A stretch of 64,000 bases of DNA from Penelope pileata (Eukaryota > Chordata > Aves > Galliformes > Cracidae). Position numbers and translations under genes: made by a program. Positions 60,901 to 64,000 of the stretch are shown in pieces (positions within the stretch are counted from its first letter, which is position 1; every line of letters starts with the position of its first letter). The notes beneath the pieces are model-generated. The model saw nothing but the letters and a program-made list of their open reading frames with translations, ran no database searches and was not told where the DNA came from. The DNA lies in contig WBMW01005529.1 in assembly GCA_013396635.1 (NCBI GenBank), positions 91,508 through 155,507 on the forward strand, read 5' to 3'.

Positions 60901-63900
60901 AAGATATTATATATGCCACAGCATGTGCTGAATGTTTCCTTGGTGCCATTCTGTGGTATTTGCAGCCCTCTTTGACATTATCAAATGGATTGACATTTCA
61001 AATATTTGTGGTGCTCAGCGGGTACTAATTCAGTGAAGGTGAACCATGGGCTGCTCACACAGTGGCACAGCAAGCAGTGTGTGTCTATTTAATCACAGCT
61101 GCCAAAATGAGATCAAAAGGCTCTGTGTTGTTAAACCCTTTAAGCTGCTGTCACAGCAGAAAGATCAGGAGGGTCCCACTGCAGGAAGCAGAGTAAAGAA
61201 CAAACCTGGACTAGCAATAAATGTGATTCCACTGTCAGCAGCTTCTTGGCTTGCTTCAAGCGGAGATGACTAAAGGAGTGAGTCTGCGCAGATGTACCAC
61301 ACCTGAATGGACCTGTCTCCCACATGGATTTGTTCAGTGATGGGAGGACTCAGACATTTCTTCGGATGAATTTTTCTAATCAATTTTTCCCTACATAAAT
61401 GATATTTTAACCTCACTTTCAACAGTATATAATTTTACTAGCTTTCTCTCTGAAACAGCACTTTTTCAGCTGTTAGTTGGTATTCTGTACAACGCTGAGG
61501 ATTTCTGGAATCCCAGAGTCAAACCACAGCAGACACTTGCCCTGAACTGAGGTCTCCCTAGATGATCATGCTCAATCTGCTGGGAGCATGCAGTTCTTGC
61601 ACAGCTGCACTGCACAGTTTCTAGCCAGGAGAGGGCAACAGCATCCACCAGCTGGTGTGCGGGAGCAGAAGACAGAATAGGTGGGGTAGATGGTGGCAGA
61701 TAGGGTGGGGGAATAAGCAACTATTGCAGTTAAGAGCTGCAGATAGATTGCCTGCCTACCGTAACAGTCATTCACCTTTTGGAAGCACTAAGACTGCCAT
61801 CTTCTCTAAGGATTGTGCTTTAAATCAGCACTATTTTTAACATTTAATCTTGCTTTAGATATTTTTAATGGGGAGTTTGAGTTTTCAGATTGGAGCCCTT
61901 ACAGTCCTCTCCACCTGTCTCCTCTTTGCTTCACTGGGTCTTTCTGTCCCATCCACAAAAATGCTGGTTACAGATCTTGAGGCTGCAAGTCTCTTTTTGA
62001 ACCAGTAGAACTATTTTGTCAGCAGATTCGCTGGTTCAGAAGCACTGTCTTTACACTGAAGATGTTTTTTCATTGCAAAGACCACAGAAAAAAAATAGAG
62101 CAGGCAAAAGAAATCAAATCAGGAAAAGTGAAGCTTGTACATTTTATAACCATGTGAATATATGATGCTGTATCAGGCTGAAATATCAACTGTTCTGTAG
62201 TCTCTCAAAATATTGACTATAAATTAGGTAAAACTAAATAAAATTCTAAAATTCTGCATGAGATAGCAAAATATTCTACAAAACAAGCTGAATGCTAGCT
62301 GGATCTCCTTTTTATTTATTTATTTTTTGTAAATAATATACAATTGTTTTACTCCTGCTCCTCTGAGGAGTGCTGTAAATGCCATTTTTCTCTCTCTTAC
62401 TCACTTAGAACTGAACTCATTTGCAAATATACGTAAATATCATTCATTGTTCAGATGGAACACTCTGTTATTATGCCTATATTTCCAAAAAATTACCACA
62501 TTTGTTCCCTGCAGGAATAATTATTTAGGTTAAGAAAGATAATTGTCACCTTAGTATTTCTTTGTTGCAGCTGTTTTTTTTTTTTTTTTAACTTGACATC
62601 TTATATGAATGCTTATTTCAAAGCCAACTGAAAAGGTACAGCTATCTTTCCCACCGACTAATTGTTAAACAATGAAAAGTATAAATGAAAAATTATGTTC
62701 AAACTATTATTTTTCTATCTGAAATTGTTACTATGAGTAATACCTCAGCTACAATTTACTTTATGACAAGAAATGGATTCTTAAAATTACAAAGTTCTCG
62801 CTTACAGCATCACATATAGGATTGTGTTGACTGAAATCATTCACGATGTGTGAAGGTGCATACAAAAGAATGCACTCCTTGAACTATCTTCCATTGTCTG
62901 TATGACAATAACAATTTGGATATTTTATCAGGAATTTTAAACCTGTTTTTTTTTCTTTCTGTTTCTTTCATTAGTGCATCTTTTTTCATTCTATTAGCTA
63001 TATTTAGGATAAATTATTTAGACTGAATCTGCCAAGTCCCCCTTCTGTATTCTGTAAGTAACTGAAAAACACATCTGTAGATGAACACTTATATATTTAT
63101 TGTTTTCATGGACGAACAAAAGGCAAGAGAGGGATAAAACACATGCATTGACTCGATGTTTTCTGCAGAACCACTGGTTTGGAACTGTCTAGGAAACGAG
63201 GATTGCAGTCTTGTCTTTGGAGAGCTGGATGGCATTAAAATGTGTAACAAAATACTGGAAACAGAATAAGCAAGGGACAGAAAAAACACTAATATTTTTT
63301 CTCAGAGGAGAATTAGAGATTATTTCTAAGCAAGATCAAGCATTACCAAATGAAATACCACCCAGAACAACAAAAAAAGTTAACCTTTCATGAATATATA
63401 GGCCACGAGTCAGATAAAAATGAAAGTGAACCTTAACACCTTAAAAGGCAGAGGTTGGTTGGTCGAGACCTATATGCCTAAGTCTTTCCTGTCAACCTGA
63501 GATTCTAATACTTTTCTGTAGTAATTTAGGACATATGTGTCTTGAAAGGTTGTATAAATAGGAAAAGCACGCTCCTAACCACTTTAAGAGTTTCCAGATT
63601 ATAAATTTGGATTCTAATCAAATTTCAATGAAGGAGAGAATCAGTGCTTATTTTGTGTGAATTTATTCACATATAGGTAGCTTTCTTATTTTTAATTACA
63701 TGAAAAAGAAAATGTAGTTCTTCCAGTATGTAGTCCCACAGTGTATAAAAGTCCCATGTGCAGATCACTTTGACTCTAATGTGTTCAGATCCAATGTTCT
63801 CTAAAGTATTCAGATTCATCATTATATTTAAAAGATTTTTTTCTAGAATAAGTCTCATATGGGAAATTTTGGATCTGACTCTTCCTCACATGTGATCTAG

Positions 63901-64000
63901 CTAGGGCCCTTAATACATGAAAATAAACTATTTCATTTTTTTGTTAGGAGTTTTATTTTTTCTGTAAAAGGTGTGACACTTGACTCTGTTAGATGCTGGA
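54983..64000. other. Unique AT-rich DNA, no gene recognised
   Basis: About 9 kb to the window end. It contains a (CA)n microsatellite at 55208-55246 and T or A runs near 57740, 60165 and 62573. No exon, RNA gene or interspersed repeat was recognised. Around 58740-58830 there is a cluster of homeodomain/POU-like words (ATGCTAATGAAT, TAATTAG), raised as a weak finding only. Confidence 0.55.
55208..55246. repeat. (CA)n microsatellite, interrupted
   Basis: CA repeats with occasional AAC and GAC interruptions, followed by an A-rich TAAATAAATAA tract. Confidence 0.85.

Noticed and set aside
1..64000. CRISPR arrays, bacterial-type operons or other prokaryotic systems
   Set aside because: No regularly spaced repeats, no ribosome-binding-site-linked frames, and the repeats are avian; the DNA is eukaryotic.

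Overview
The window looks like vertebrate, almost certainly avian, nuclear DNA. It is AT-rich by eye, lacks compact operon-like coding, and carries bird-type interspersed repeats. These are several CR1 LINE fragments (some ending in the ATTCTATG/ATTCTGTG octamer tail), class III (ERVL-type) retroviral LTRs, two LTRs of class II (alpha/beta-retrovirus-like) type, and an internally deleted mariner element. The species cannot be fixed from the sequence. I found no host protein-coding exon, tRNA, rRNA or CRISPR array. The window is best read as intergenic DNA or a very long intron in a gene-poor region. Apart from repeat-derived coding relics, the open frames are short, overlap on both strands and look like chance.

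Layout. 1-48 is a period-8 pyrimidine satellite cut by the window edge. 49-13416 is unique AT-rich DNA with one near-perfect palindrome. 13417-14055 is a + strand CR1 reaching its 3' tail. A 39-N gap at 15140-15178 sits in poly(A) beside a small minisatellite. 15704-16017 is a - strand CR1 piece with an open frame. 20051-20177 is a + CR1 tail. 25226-26368 is a - strand CR1 with an opposite-strand CR1 tail inserted in it. 27871-28483 is an ERVL solo LTR with 5-bp target duplications. 28826 to about 30585 is a 3'-truncated ERVL provirus (LTR, 742-N gap, partial gag). 30.6-41.2 kb is mostly unique DNA with microsatellites, a hairpin, a 53-bp tandem duplication and a GC-rich island. 41200-41577 is a class II solo LTR with 6-bp duplications. 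42379-42894 is an ERVL LTR closely similar to the 28.8-kb copy but inverted. 44490-45033 is an old - strand CR1. 46936-47497 is a + CR1 carrying part of the reverse transcriptase and lacking its 3' end. 49451-50003 is a mariner deletion derivative. 54155-54581 is a second, unrelated 6-bp-duplication solo LTR. 54836-54982 is an old CR1 tail. 55-64 kb is unique DNA.

Nothing here forms a working gene system. The most informative content is transposable-element archaeology: exact target-site duplications that fix LTR boundaries, a nested CR1, an assembly gap that starts where a G homopolymer is predicted, and two similar LTRs in inverted orientation about 13 kb apart. I did not find a previously undescribed functional system. 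The least explained items are the GC-rich island at 37.9-38.2 kb, the palindromes at 12.9 and 22.15 kb, and the repeat-like block at 47.7-48.3 kb.
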